DNA of 64,000 bases, taken from Datura wrightii (lineage: Eukaryota; Streptophyta; Magnoliopsida; Solanales; Solanaceae). Positions 31,873-43,063 of this stretch are shown piece after piece; position 1 is the first letter of the stretch; every line of letters begins with the position of its first letter. The translations under genes were made by a program, and so were the position numbers. Location: positions 5,190,501-5,254,500 of the forward strand of contig JASDFA010000008.1 in assembly GCA_035772735.1 (NCBI GenBank), in the 5' to 3' direction. The notes beneath the pieces are model-generated. The model saw nothing but the letters and a program-made list of their open reading frames with translations, was not told the origin of the DNA and searched no databases.

Positions 31873-34191
31873 TGTTACACCCCGTAAATTCTTGACATGT
31901 AGATGGCCTATTTGCATGTTGGTTAAGAGTTTTAGAATGCCATACATGCTAGAAAAAGGCCCGGGGGAAGACCGGACAAGCGTCGCATCGAACCATCGTA
32001 GGAGGAGGCCGGGCAGACCCCCTCCGCGATGGCAACGTGCCACGGAGGAAGCCCCTCTGCGATGGCCAACATGCCATGGAGGGGGGTGTCCAGGCCCAAG
32101 TATATAAAGCCCCACTTCATTTTTTTTATTCATTTTCCATTCTTATTTCCAGAAACCGAACAGAGTGCAGAGAGGAATGAGGTTTCAATATAAAATTCAT
32201 CCGATTACACCGTCAAACGCAGTCCAAACTCAAATTAACCCTGGACACTGAAGTATAAAGTTGCAGAGAGCATTCCTGCGGAGTTAGTTTCATGAAATTC
32301 GGCCGGCAAACCGCCATCCTACCGAGATAAGGTAAGTGGAATTGCTCCAAATTAGTGTCAATATACTCCTAGCCCTAAAGTGAGCATCTCTCCCTTCTGG
32401 ACTTTTGAGAAATACCGAGTTTTCGGCTTTTTTTCTATAAGTCAATGTTTGGGCTATATATATATATTCAAAGTAGTGTTTTCTTCTGGAATATTGATGG
32501 ATTTACTTCTAATTACTGTGTATATGAATGTAGTGGGAAGAAGTAGCTGGATATTGGCCTGAGTTACGTCAGTTAGCCCAGAAGTCAGAAACTGAGGTAT
32601 GTAAAGCTAGTTTCTTCGGCAAGTTAGTAAATCTAGCATAGTAAAGTAGAGTAAATTCTAGAAGAAAGCTTCAGAAGCCGAGTACTATGGCAGTGTGAAT
32701 TCAGTAAGCATGTCTGAGTTATTATACCATATGCAGAATAAAAGTCAGTAAATTAGTATCAGATAGCGAGATATCATTCCAGACACAGTATAACTCAGTA
32801 TCAGATTCAATTTAATTCAGCAAGAAGTTTAGAATAAAATATCAGAACATGGATAGTATTTTCAGATTTAATATACATGTTATATGTGATTACTGTTGCT
32901 TGTTGAGACTTGTTTATGATATGTGGGCACCATTACAGCTTCCTTACCGCCCCATGGTTAATAGCTGTGTCAACTCGCCCACCAGAGGGTGAGGATACGT
33001 CACTCCAAGGAGTGGCATACTTTCCGCAGTAGGACGAAGATGGGATGCAGCATTCCGCATAGCAGGATGATCAGCATTGTAGCATACCCTGCCGAGCGCT
33101 TGCGCCCAAGGCACAAATTACAGATTACAGTTACAAGAGTCCTCCGGACATAGATACAGTTATAGTCAGGGGCCAAGAGAGCCCAAGCTGCATACCCAGA
33201 GGGCCGGCTGGATGCTCGTAGCTATTAGGTCAGTGAAGTGAATTTATTTTTGGATGGTTTGACCCGGGTAGGGGTATATAGATTGCGTGTTGATTGGCAC
33301 CTTCCGGCTTGTGGGGGCTGGTATAGGTTCTTGAATGCTAGATATATATATTTATGTATATATGTTACTTATTAAGTTAATAAATAGCAGGACGCCGCAG
33401 CAACAGGTATGATTCTTATCTTCTTTTCAGTACAGTTAAGCCCGGTACAGTTTCTGCTATTCCAGAAAGTTTTAGCTATCCTCTGTCATTTTACGTAACT
33501 ACCAATTTACTATTTATCTTCAGTTATGTTCAGTTTGCTTTGCATACTCGGTACCAGTGGTACTGACGCCCGCTTGGGGGCGCTGCATTACTTGCCTATA
33601 GGTACTCATAGACGAGGAGCCGATCCCTCGTGATTCCAGCCAGCGCATAGAGTCATCAGCTCCTGTCATCTGGAGCTAGACAGCTAGAGGTTTATTTCTT
33701 TTCTTTTGCTGTACAGTATGGGGAGGATAGGGCCTTGTCCCGACCATCTTATCAGTAATCTTAGAGGCTTGCAGATTGTATATTCCTTGTGGTTAGCTAT
33801 ACCAATCGTGTGAGGCCGTGTGTATATTTTAGTTCGTTTATGATGGCCGTGTGGGGCCTTATTCAGTTGGTAGTGGTGATCTTGTTAGTCACGTTGTAGT
33901 TTAGCACTTGTTTTCTTGATTAACAAATAACTAGACAGCATGGTGAACTTGTTAGCCCATATAGGTTCCCTATTGATTCAGTTGTTCTGGGTAGCTGTTG
34001 TCTTCTTACAGGTTGCTATAGGCTTAGTCGGCTGGAGGCTGTATTTACAGCCGTTATATAGCCCGTCCTTTTCATGAATCAAGAGTTAGAGCCAGCCTGG
34101 CACCAGAAGTGCTTAGGCTCACCTAGTGCGGCAGTCCAAGTCCTAGTAGGGCACCAGGTGCCAGTCATGCCTCCCAAGGCGGGGCGTGACA
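31873..34191 (+). repeat. E 5' LTR
   Basis: TGTTACACCCC...GGGGCGTGACA. U3 has the GC-rich CTCCGCGATGG (32022-32032), a CGTGCCACGGAGG-type block and second CTCTGCGATGG copy up to about 32085, then a TATA box. The rest is AT-rich, and no ORF in it is credible. Confidence 0.9.
32101..32108 (+). promoter_or_regulatory. TATA box of E 5' LTR
   Basis: TATATAAA directly after the GC-rich block; the copy in the 3' LTR is at about 39625-39632. Confidence 0.7.
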
Positions 34192-34403
34192 AACTTCGTA
34201 TCAGAGCAGGTAGTGTCCCAGGGAGTCTACGAGCCGCGCTAAGTAGAGTCTTGTCTATGGATGTGTTGTGCACCACATACCATACGCAGGAGGCTGCAAG
34301 GCATAATAGGATGGTTACTCTTTCTTCATATTCAGTCGTGCCATAGAGCAGTACACAGGGTTGAGTCTCTATAACTTATCATACTCTTTGTTTACAGATT
34401 AAA
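34192..34403 (+). other. E primer-binding site (initiator tRNA-Met type) and leader
   Basis: AACTTCGTATCAGAGCAGG follows the LTR, one base from TGGTATCAGAGC in the core. The leader has no other feature. Confidence 0.8.
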
Positions 34404-35770
34404 ATGGCGGACCAGCAACACCCTGCCACAGGTGCTAGACTGGATACCGCGGCAGGAGAAGGCACTAGCAAGATGCCTCAGCTTCATCTAGAATCAGCCT
34501 GATCTGAGGGCGATACAGAGGCATCATCTCAACCATCTCAGCAGTCCCCACCCCATCAGGAGCCACTCGGGACAACATTACCTCAACAGTTTCTGTACCT
34601 ACACCATCCGACCAGGAAATTTGAAGTGCAGTAGTTATGGTGGCACAAATGATGGCTACTCAGCGCCAGTCAGTGCCACCCGTAACAGCAGAGTCATCAG
34701 GTGGATCTGGCAGTTCGAGGGTCCAAGAATTCTTGGCACTAGGTCGGATCAGGCAGAGGACCCCCAGGATTTCCTGGACCAAATGCAGAGAATCTTTCGG
34801 GTCATGCATGTGACATCTACAGAATCAATTAAGTTAGCAGTATTCCGGTTGCGGAATATTGTTGTGTTGAGGTATGAAAGTTGGGAAAGGTCCCGAGGGA
34901 GAGACGTTGCCCCTCTAACCTGGTCAAGCTTTTTAGAGGCCTTCCTGGACCGTTATCTGCCACGGGAAATCCGACAGGCCCGAATGGATCAGTTTTTGCA
35001 CTTGGAGAAAGGGGTGAGGAGTGTACGGGAATACGCCCTGCCGTTCGATTCCCTGGCCCGCTATGCTCCAGCTTTTGTGGACACCATGCCATCTAGAGTC
35101 CATGTTTTATTATGGGTCTGAACCCAGAATATATTGAGGCATGCATTACAGCTACACTGCGGGAAGATATGGATATTGCGCCGATGCAGGCCTTTGCCCA
35201 GACTATTGAGGGCCTTAGACAACGGCAACAGGATAGTAGACGAATAAATCAGGAGCAGTGCTACAGGGATAGATCAGATGAAATACAGAGGGAGATTCAG
35301 AGAGGACACAGGCCCTGGTTGTCAGACAGGCCACCTAGACCCCCACCTCCATCATAATAGCAGAGGGGTAGATTCAGTCGCAGAGGACAGTCAGAGTCTG
35401 GCGGCAATTCTCGAATGGTATATTCACCTCAGTAGAGGAGGGCAGAGTAGAGCAGGTACACACCCCCACCTTGCCCTATTTGCAGTCGACCCCATATTGG
35501 AGCTTGTAGATATGGCTCCATAGGGTGTTATATATGCGGGCAGGAGGGTCATGTGATGAGAGACTGTCTAGCTAGAGGTCCGGGTAGCCGAGATAATCGG
35601 GGCAGGGCATTAGCAGGGCTGCAAGCTCCAGCAGTCTCGGCAGGGCATAGGCCCTCAGGTCCAGCAGATAGAGGCCGAGGTAGATCAGGGGCCTCTGAGC
35701 CGTACCTATTCATTACCAGGGAGGCAGGACTCAGAGGCATCTCCAGATGTGGTAACAGGTATGATGACTA
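34404..35770 (+). pseudogene. gag: E Gag
   Basis: ATG at 34404 opens MADQQHPATGARLD. Core pieces: EDPQDFLDQMQRIFRVMHV, WSSFLEAFLDRYLPREIRQA, REYALPFDSLARYAPAF, and a good zinc knuckle CYICGQEGHVMRDC (35526-35567). Stops and frame changes at about 34500, 34635, 35121 and 35357. Unlike D gag it has the canonical knuckle. Confidence 0.82.
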
Positions 35771-37835
35771 TTCGCTCATACCCTGCTTAAGTATTGATTG
35801 ATCTAGGATCTACTTTTTCCTACGTTACCCCATTTGTGGCTCGAAAATTTAGTGTTGCACTAGAGTTCCTTTAGCAACCCTTTTCAGTATCCACACCCAT
35901 CGGTGACTCCATTATAACTAGAAGGGTTTACCGATGGTGTACAGTAGAGGTTGTTGATCATCATACCACAGTAGATCTAGTAGAATTAGAGATGATTGAT
36001 TTCGACACCATTATGGGTATGGATTGGTTGGTGCCGTGCTATGCCAATGTAGAATGATGGACCAAGATAGTCCGATTCCACTTTCTAGGGGAAGCAGTAC
36101 AAGAGTGGAAGGGCAGTACAACTATGCCAAAAGGTAGGTTTATTTTCTACCTTCAGGAAAGGAAGTTGCTAGCTAAGGGATGCATTTACCACATAGTCAG
36201 ATTCCAGGATGTTCGGGTAGAGCCTCCGACTCTCCAGTCTGTTTTAGTGGTTAATGAATTCCCTGACGTATTCCCAAATGAGCTACCTGGTATTCCCCCA
36301 GAAAGAGAAATAGATTTTGCAATTGATTTTCTACCAGGCACTCAGCCCATATCAATTCCTCTATATCGTATGGCTCCTGCTGAACTCAGAGAATTAAAGG
36401 AGCAGCTGAAGGATCTATTAGATAAGGGCTTTATCAGGCCGAGTACTTCACCTTGGGGTGCGCCAGTTCTATTTGTGACGAAGAAGGATGGCTCACTCGG
36501 CATGTGTATAGATTATCGACAATTGAATAAGGTTACAGTCAAGAATAAGTATCCGCTTCCCAGAATAGATGATTTGTTTGATCAGTTATAGGGGGCCAGA
36601 TATTTCTCCAAGATTGACTTACGGTCCGGATATCATCAGTTTCGAGTTCGTGAAAAGGACATTCCGAAGACTGCCTTCAGGACCAGATACGACCATTTTG
36701 AATTCCTAGTCATGTCCATTGGGCTGACAAATGCTCCCGCAATTCATGGACCTGATGAACAGGATCTTTAGACCATACTAGGACCTATTCGTGATAGTGT
36801 TTATTGACGATATTCTTGTGTATTCTCGCTCAGAGGCAGACCACCAGGATCATTTGCGGACAGTGCTCCAGATTCTCAGGGACGGTCAACTGTTTGCCAA
36901 GTTCTCTATGTGTGAATTTTGGTTGAATTCAGTAGCTTTCTTGGGGCATATTGTGTCGGATGCTGGTATACAGGTAGGCACACAGAAAATAGAAGAAGTA
37001 AAAACATGTCCTAGACCTACCACTCCGACCAAAGTCCGCAGCTTTCTATGATTAGCAGGGTACTATAGAAGATTTGTTGAAGGATTCTCCACCATAGCGG
37101 CACCTCTGACTAAGCTGATGCAAAAAAGCAGTAAAGTTTCACTGGACGGACGCATGTGAGTAGAGTTTCTAGGAATTGAAAGACAGATTGACCTCCGCCC
37201 CAGTGTTAGCATTGCCAGAAGGTACAGAGGGTTATCCAGTTTATTGCGACGCTTCGGGTATTGGGTTAGGATGTGTGTTGATGCATCATGGTAAAGTAAT
37301 TGCTTATGCTTCCAAGAAGTTGAGGAAACATGAAAAGAAATATCCTACCCACGACCTGGAACTAGCCGCAGTGATCCACGCTCTAAATATATGGAGACAT
37401 TAATTGTACGGCGTCCATGTGAATATTTTCACTGATCATAAGTGCCTACAGTATATCTTCACTCAGAGAGAGTTGAATTTGCGGCAGCGCCGCTGGTTGG
37501 AATTGCTAAAAGATTATGATGTAAATATTCTGTATCACCCAGGAATACCCAACGTAATAGCAGATGCCCTCAACTGCAAATCTATGGGGAGTTTGGAGTA
37601 CTTGCAGCCCGATCAGCGGGAGCTGGCCAGAGAAATACCCAAGTTAGCCAGTTTAGCCATTTGTCTAGCAGAAACAGAGGACAATAGAGCGGTAATTCAG
37701 AACACCGCAGTGTCGTCATTAGTTGTAGATGTAAAGGAACGGCAGTATGAGGATCCTGACCTGGTTCATCTTAAAGACCGAGTTCAGCAAGGAAAAGCGT
37801 CGGATTTTCATGTAACTGAGGATGAAGTGTTGTGA
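35771..37835 (+). pseudogene. pol: E protease, reverse transcriptase and RNase H
   Basis: Protease: VLIDLGSTFSYV and DFDTIMGMDWLVPCYAN (about 36000). RT: ELPGIPPEREIDFAIDFLPG, CIDYRQLNKVTVKNKYPLPR, TAG at about 36589, FSKIDLRSGYHQFRVR, VFIDDILVYSRSE intact (about 36800-36830). RNase H: VYCDASGIGLGCVL, THDLELAAV, then TAA at 37401-37403, FTDHKCLQY and LYHPGIPNVIADAL. Frame changes at about 36735 and 37130. RT and RNase H catalytic residues remain, but the frame is broken. Confidence 0.84.
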
Positions 37836-39148
37836 TGTAATGCCGCCTTTGTGTTCCGGATATTTCAGGGCTTCGCCAGCAGATTATGAGTGAGGTACAT
37901 TACGCCCGCTATTCTCTCTACCCAGGCGCGATGAAAATGTACGACGATATTAAGGAAATCTACTGGTGGCCAGGTATGAAGAGGGAAATAGCAGAATTCG
38001 TTGCCCAATTTCCTAACTGCCAGCAAGTAAAAGCGGAACACCAGAAACAAAGCGAATTGACTCAAGACATAACTGTGCCTCTTTAGAAGTGGGAAGAAGT
38101 AAATATGGATTTTGTAGCAGGACTACCCCGTACCAGACATAGAAATGACTTGATTTGGGTAATTGTTGACAAACTGACAAAATCTGCCCATTTTCTGCCA
38201 GTAAGGGCTACTTTCTCTGCTGAAGATTATGCTGAGTTGTATATCTGAGAAATAGTCAGACTGCACGGTGTTCCATTGTCCATTATCTCTTACAGAGGGG
38301 TGAAATTTACAGCTAAATTTTTGCAATCATTTTAGAAAGGCCTAGGAACATAGATTAATCTGAGCACAGCATTCCACCCTCAGACAGACGGACAGGCAGA
38401 ACGCACTATTTAGACGCTGGAGGATATGTTACGAGCATGTGTATTGGACTTTAGAGGTGGCTGGGATGAGCATCTACCACTTATTGAGTTTGCTTATAAC
38501 GATAGTTATCACTCAGCTATCCAGATGGCGCCCTATGAGGGTTTGTATGGGCGAAAATGCAGATCACCAGTCGGCTAGTTTGAAGTAGGAGAGTAAGCGC
38601 TGATTGGGCTGGATATTATTCATCAGTCAGAGGAAAAGGTAAAGCTTATCAGAGAATGCCTACTAACTGCTCAGAGTCGCCAGAAATCATATGCTGATGT
38701 GCGACACATGAACCTGGAATTTAATGTGAATGACTGGGTGTTTTTGAAAGTTTCTCCAATGAAAAGGGTGATGAGATTCGGCAAGAAAGGTAAGCTCGGC
38801 CCGAGATTTGTTGGGCATTATAAGATTCGTCGAAGAATAGGCCAAGTGGCATACGAGTTAAACTTACCTCCAGAATTAGAGTCTGTTCACCTAGTTTTCC
38901 ATGTGTCTATGCTGAGAAAGTATATAGGAGACCCCTCTAGAATTGTCCCAGTTTAGAATGTCCAGGTTACGGAAGAGCTGGCTTGTGAAGAAGTTCCAGT
39001 AGCCATAATAGAAAAGCAAATTCGCAGGTTGAGAACTAAAGATATTGCTTCTGTCAAAGTATTATAGCGTAGCAGAAACCGAGAGAAGATGACTTGGGAA
39101 GCAGAGGAAGATATGAAAGTCAGATATCCTCAACTGTTTCAGACTTAA
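37836..39148 (+). pseudogene. pol: E integrase and chromodomain
   Basis: Zinc-binding region: VHYARYSLYPG (second His to Tyr) and FPNCQQVKAEHQK (first Cys to Phe). Core: NMDFVAGL, then LSIISYRGVKFT, where the catalytic Asp of SDRG is Tyr. Then PYEGLYGRKCRSP, VSPMKRVMRFGKKGKLGPRF, GDPSRIVPV, CEEVPVAIIEKQIRRL, KMTWEAEEDMKVRYPQLFQ and TAA at 39146-39148. Several stops are present. Dead. Confidence 0.84.
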
Positions 39149-39406
39149 TCAGCCAGAGGTACGTTAGTATTGTTGTTTTATGAATTGCCTTATATTATGT
39201 GAATAAATGAAATAGTTCTCTTTTGCAATGAATACTAGTGTTGTGTGGAGTACCTGTATTTGACTTTTCTGCGTTTCAGGATTTTTTAGATAGTCCAAAT
39301 TACAGGGGAAACTCTGCCAAAATTTTTCTAGAACAAGTCAAGTAAGTTGGAATTCTTGTAAGTAGAAGTTTACATTCGAGGACGAATGTTCTTAAGGGGG
39401 GCAGGA
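39149..39406 (+). other. E 3' untranslated end and polypurine tract
   Basis: Perfect hairpin CATTCGAGGACGAATG at 39373-39388, then TTCTTAAGGGGGGCAGGA up to the LTR. Confidence 0.85.
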
Positions 39407-41728
39407 TGTTACACCCCGTAAATTGTTAACATGTAGATGATGTTGGTTAAGAGTTTTAGAATGCCATACACGCTAGAAAAAGGCCTGGGGGAAGACCAGA
39501 CAAGCGTCGCATCGAACCATCGCTGGAGGAGGCCAAGCAGACCCCCTCCGCGATGGCAACGTGCCATGGAGGAAGCCCCTCCGTGATGGCCAACATGCCA
39601 TGGAGGGGGGTGTCCAGGCCAAAGTATATAAAGCCCCACTTCTTTTTTTTATTCATTTTGCATTCTTATTTCCAGAAATCGAACAGAGAGCAGAGAGGAA
39701 TGAGGTTTCAATGTAAAATTCATCCGATAACGCCGTCAAACGCGGTCCAAACTCAAATTAACCATGGATACTGAAGTATAAAGCTGTAGAGAGCATTCCT
39801 GCGGAGTTACTTTCGTGAAATTCTGTCGACGAGTTGTCATCCTTCCGAGCTAAGGTAAGTGGAATTGCTCCAAATTAGTGTCAATATACTCCTAGCCCTA
39901 AAGTGATCATCTCTCCCTTTTGGAATTCCGAGAAATAGCGAGTTTTCGGCTATTTTTCGATAAGTCAAAGTTTGGGCTATATATATATTTTTAAAGAAGT
40001 GTTTTCTTTCGTAATATTGATGGATTTACTTCTAATTACTGTGTATATGAATGTGGTTGGAAGAAGTAGTTGGATATTGGCTGAGTTACGTCAGTTAGCC
40101 TAGAAGTCAGAAACTGAGGTATGTAAAGCTAGTTTCTTCAGCAATTTAGTAATTCTAGCATAGTAAAGTAGAGTAAATTCCAGAAGAAATCATCAGAAGC
40201 CGAGTATTATGCCAGTGTGAATTCAGTAAGCATGTTTGAGTTATTATACCTTATGCAGAATAAAAGTCAGTAAATTAGTATCAGACAGCGAGATTTTATT
40301 CCAGACTTAGTATAGCTCAGTATCAGATTCAGTTTAATTCAGCAAGAGATTCAGAATCGAATATCAGAACATGGATAGTGTTTTAAGATTTAATATACAT
40401 GTTATATGTGATTAGTGTTGCTTGTTGAGACTTGGTTGTGATATGTGGGAACCCTTAGAGCTTTCATGCCGCCCCAGGGTTAATAGCTGTGTCGACTCCC
40501 CCGCCAGAGGGTAAGGATACGTCACTCCAAAGAGTGGAATTTCATCCGCAGCAAGAGAAAGATGGGATGCAGCATTCCCCATAGTAGGCTGATCAGCATT
40601 ATAGCATACCCTGTCGAGCGTTTGCGCCCAGGACACAAATTACAGATTACAGATACAGATCTCAGATTACAGTTACTAGAGTCCTCCGGACTCAGATACA
40701 GTTATAGTCAGGGGCCCAGAGAGCCCAAACTGCATACCCAGGGGGCCCGCTGGATGCTTGTAGCTATTAGGTGAGTGAAGTGAATTTATTTTTTGATGGT
40801 TTAACCCGGGTAGGGTTATATAGATTGCGTGTTGATTGGCACCTTCTAGCTTATGGGGGCTTGTATAGGTTCTTGTATGCTAGATATATATTTATGTATA
40901 TATGTTACTTATTAAGTTAATAAATAGCAGGACGCCGCAACGACAGGTACGATTCTTATCTTCTATCTAGTACATTAAGCCCGGTACAATTTTTGCTATT
41001 CCAGACAGTTTTAGCTATCCTCTTTCATTTCAGTAACTACCAGTTTACTGTTTATCTTCACTTATGTTCAGTTTGCTTTGCATACTCGGTACCAGTGGTA
41101 TTGACGCACACTTGGGGGCGCTGCATTACTTGCCTGCAGGTAGTCATAGACGAGGAGCCAATCCCTCGGGATTCCAGCCAGTGCATAGAGTCATCAGCTC
41201 CTGTCATCCAGAGCTAGACAGCTAGAGGTTTATTTCTTTTCTTTGTTGTATAGTATGGGTAGGTTGAGGCCTTGTCCGGACCATCTTATCAGTATTCTTA
41301 AAGGCTTGCAGATTGTATATTCCCTATGGTTAGCTGTACCAGTCGTGTGAGGCCATGTGTATGTTTTAGTTTGTTTATGATGGTCGTGTGGGGCCTTATT
41401 CAGTTGGTAGTGGTGATCTTGTTGGTCATGTAGCAGTTTAGCACTTGTTTTCTTGATTCAGAAATAACTAGACAGCATGGTGGCCTGGTCGGCCCGCATT
41501 GGTTCCCTATTAATTCAGTTGTTCTGGGTAGTTGTTGTCTTCTTACAGGTGGCTATAGGCCTAGTCGGCTAGATGCTGTATTTACAGCCGTTATATAGCC
41601 CGTCATTTTCTTGAATCCAAAGTTAGAGCCAGCATGGCACCAGAAGTGCTTAAGCTCAGCAAGTCCAGCAGTCCAAGTCCTAGTGGGGCACCAGGTGCTA
41701 GTCATGCCTCCCAAGGCGGGGCGTGACA
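39407..41728 (+). repeat. E 3' LTR
   Basis: TGTTACACCCCGTAAATTGT...GGGGCGTGACA. CTCCGCGATGG at 39545-39555. Followed by TSD ATACT (41729-41733). Confidence 0.9.
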
Positions 41729-43063
41729 ATACTATAGGGGCGAAGTTGGGAGTAAAGGGTCTAGGAATGACCCTTGCCAGAAGTAACAACTCATTGTTTG
41801 TGGTTGTGGGGAGGCTGACCCTTGGTCAAGGATGAAGTAATGAGTCATGGAACAACCCATTGCAGGTAACAACGGGTTGTGGTCAGCAGCCGTGGGAAGG
41901 AGTAATAAAACCTCCAGTTCGATGTAACAGAAGGAAACCACAACTTGTTTGAAGGAAGAACGAGTCGTGATGTGGCTCGTGGGAAGACTTGGCGTAGGTC
42001 GTCTAAGGGGAAACGACGAATGACCTAATAGACCGTTGTCTGAAGTAAAGACTCGTCCTGTCAAGTGGTGGAATTGAACCTGAGAATATAAAGATGGAAG
42101 TGGACACCACGGATGGATAGCATGAGTCGTGGTATCCAAGAACGACCCCTTAGGACGATCGTTGTCACCATCAGTGTAGAAAGTTCTGGAATTTCATTAA
42201 GGGCATTTTTTTCATTCTTAATCCTAGGGTCATAAACTACGTCGTTTAAGGCTCGAAATGCAGTGTTTTATGAGGGTAAAACCTATCCTAGGCTTATTCA
42301 TATCCATGCATGCAAAGTTAGAAAACTAAGGAGGTGATCAAGCTTGTTCTTCTGGAAGTTTTCCTTCAAATTTTCATTGGGCTTTCAATGAATGGTAAAA
42401 TCTGACCTTCCCCGGGTATGTAGGGTTATTAGTGGGTGAATTCTTTCACACCTATGCCCAATCCCTCTCTAGGTCATGAATTTCCTATGTAAAATCTATG
42501 GGGTGTTAACCCAATGCATGAAATTCCTAATTCTCTACATGGGTACGATTTAAATATGTATATACTATTGAATTATGATTCATGGGCAAGTTTTGTGTTA
42601 TTTTCAATTAAAAATCATGTTCTAAGTTTATTAAATCAGAATGCCTAATTATAGAAATTTCATGAAGGATGAGATTTGTGATTAATGTATGATTATGATG
42701 ATATATTATGATAAAAAGCATGTTTAAAAGCTACCCATGTTTATAATCATGTTTTCAAAATGAGGTGAGTATTTTCAAGCATGTTAAAGTATTGGGCAAT
42801 GTCCACATGTTCAAGTATGATTCATGATTTTCCCAAATTAAGGTTATCACATGGTTTTGGAGCATAGACTCCCAATTATCTTTCAGTTTGTGGTATGTTT
42901 TGAGATAAAGCTTCTCATATGCATGATTTCAGTTGTGAGATATATTTGGTTTTTGAGCTTCGTTAATTAATGACGGTAAGCTTCATTGAAAAACAGTTGA
43001 GAGCATATGCATGTTTTTGGGAGTAGTATCTATAACCGTGTAGGCTAAGGGTCGACCACCCTA
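41729..43063 (+). repeat. TSD of E (ATACT) and D 3' LTR, part 2
   Basis: After ATACT (41729-41733) the D LTR continues. Its U3 carries many ACGACTCGT/ACGAGTCGT-type motifs to about 42170. It ends at CCCTA (43059-43063), the left TSD of F. Confidence 0.82.

Larger units (their letters stand above)
31873..41728 (+). mobile_element. Element E: full-length Tekay-like chromovirus (9856 bp)
   Basis: LTRs 31873-34191 (2319 bp) and 39407-41728 (2322 bp), TSD ATACT both sides, PBS, gag, pol with chromodomain, PPT. It belongs to a different LTR family from C/D/G/H/X: TGTTACACCCCGTAAATT...GCGGGGCGTGACA. In the first 230 bp the LTRs differ at about 5-6% of positions plus an 11-bp gap, so it is older than Ath2. 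All genes are broken. Confidence 0.9.

Noticed and set aside
34079..34346. Short ORFs around the end of the E 5' LTR on both strands
   Set aside because: They span the LTR end and PBS and have no protein homology.
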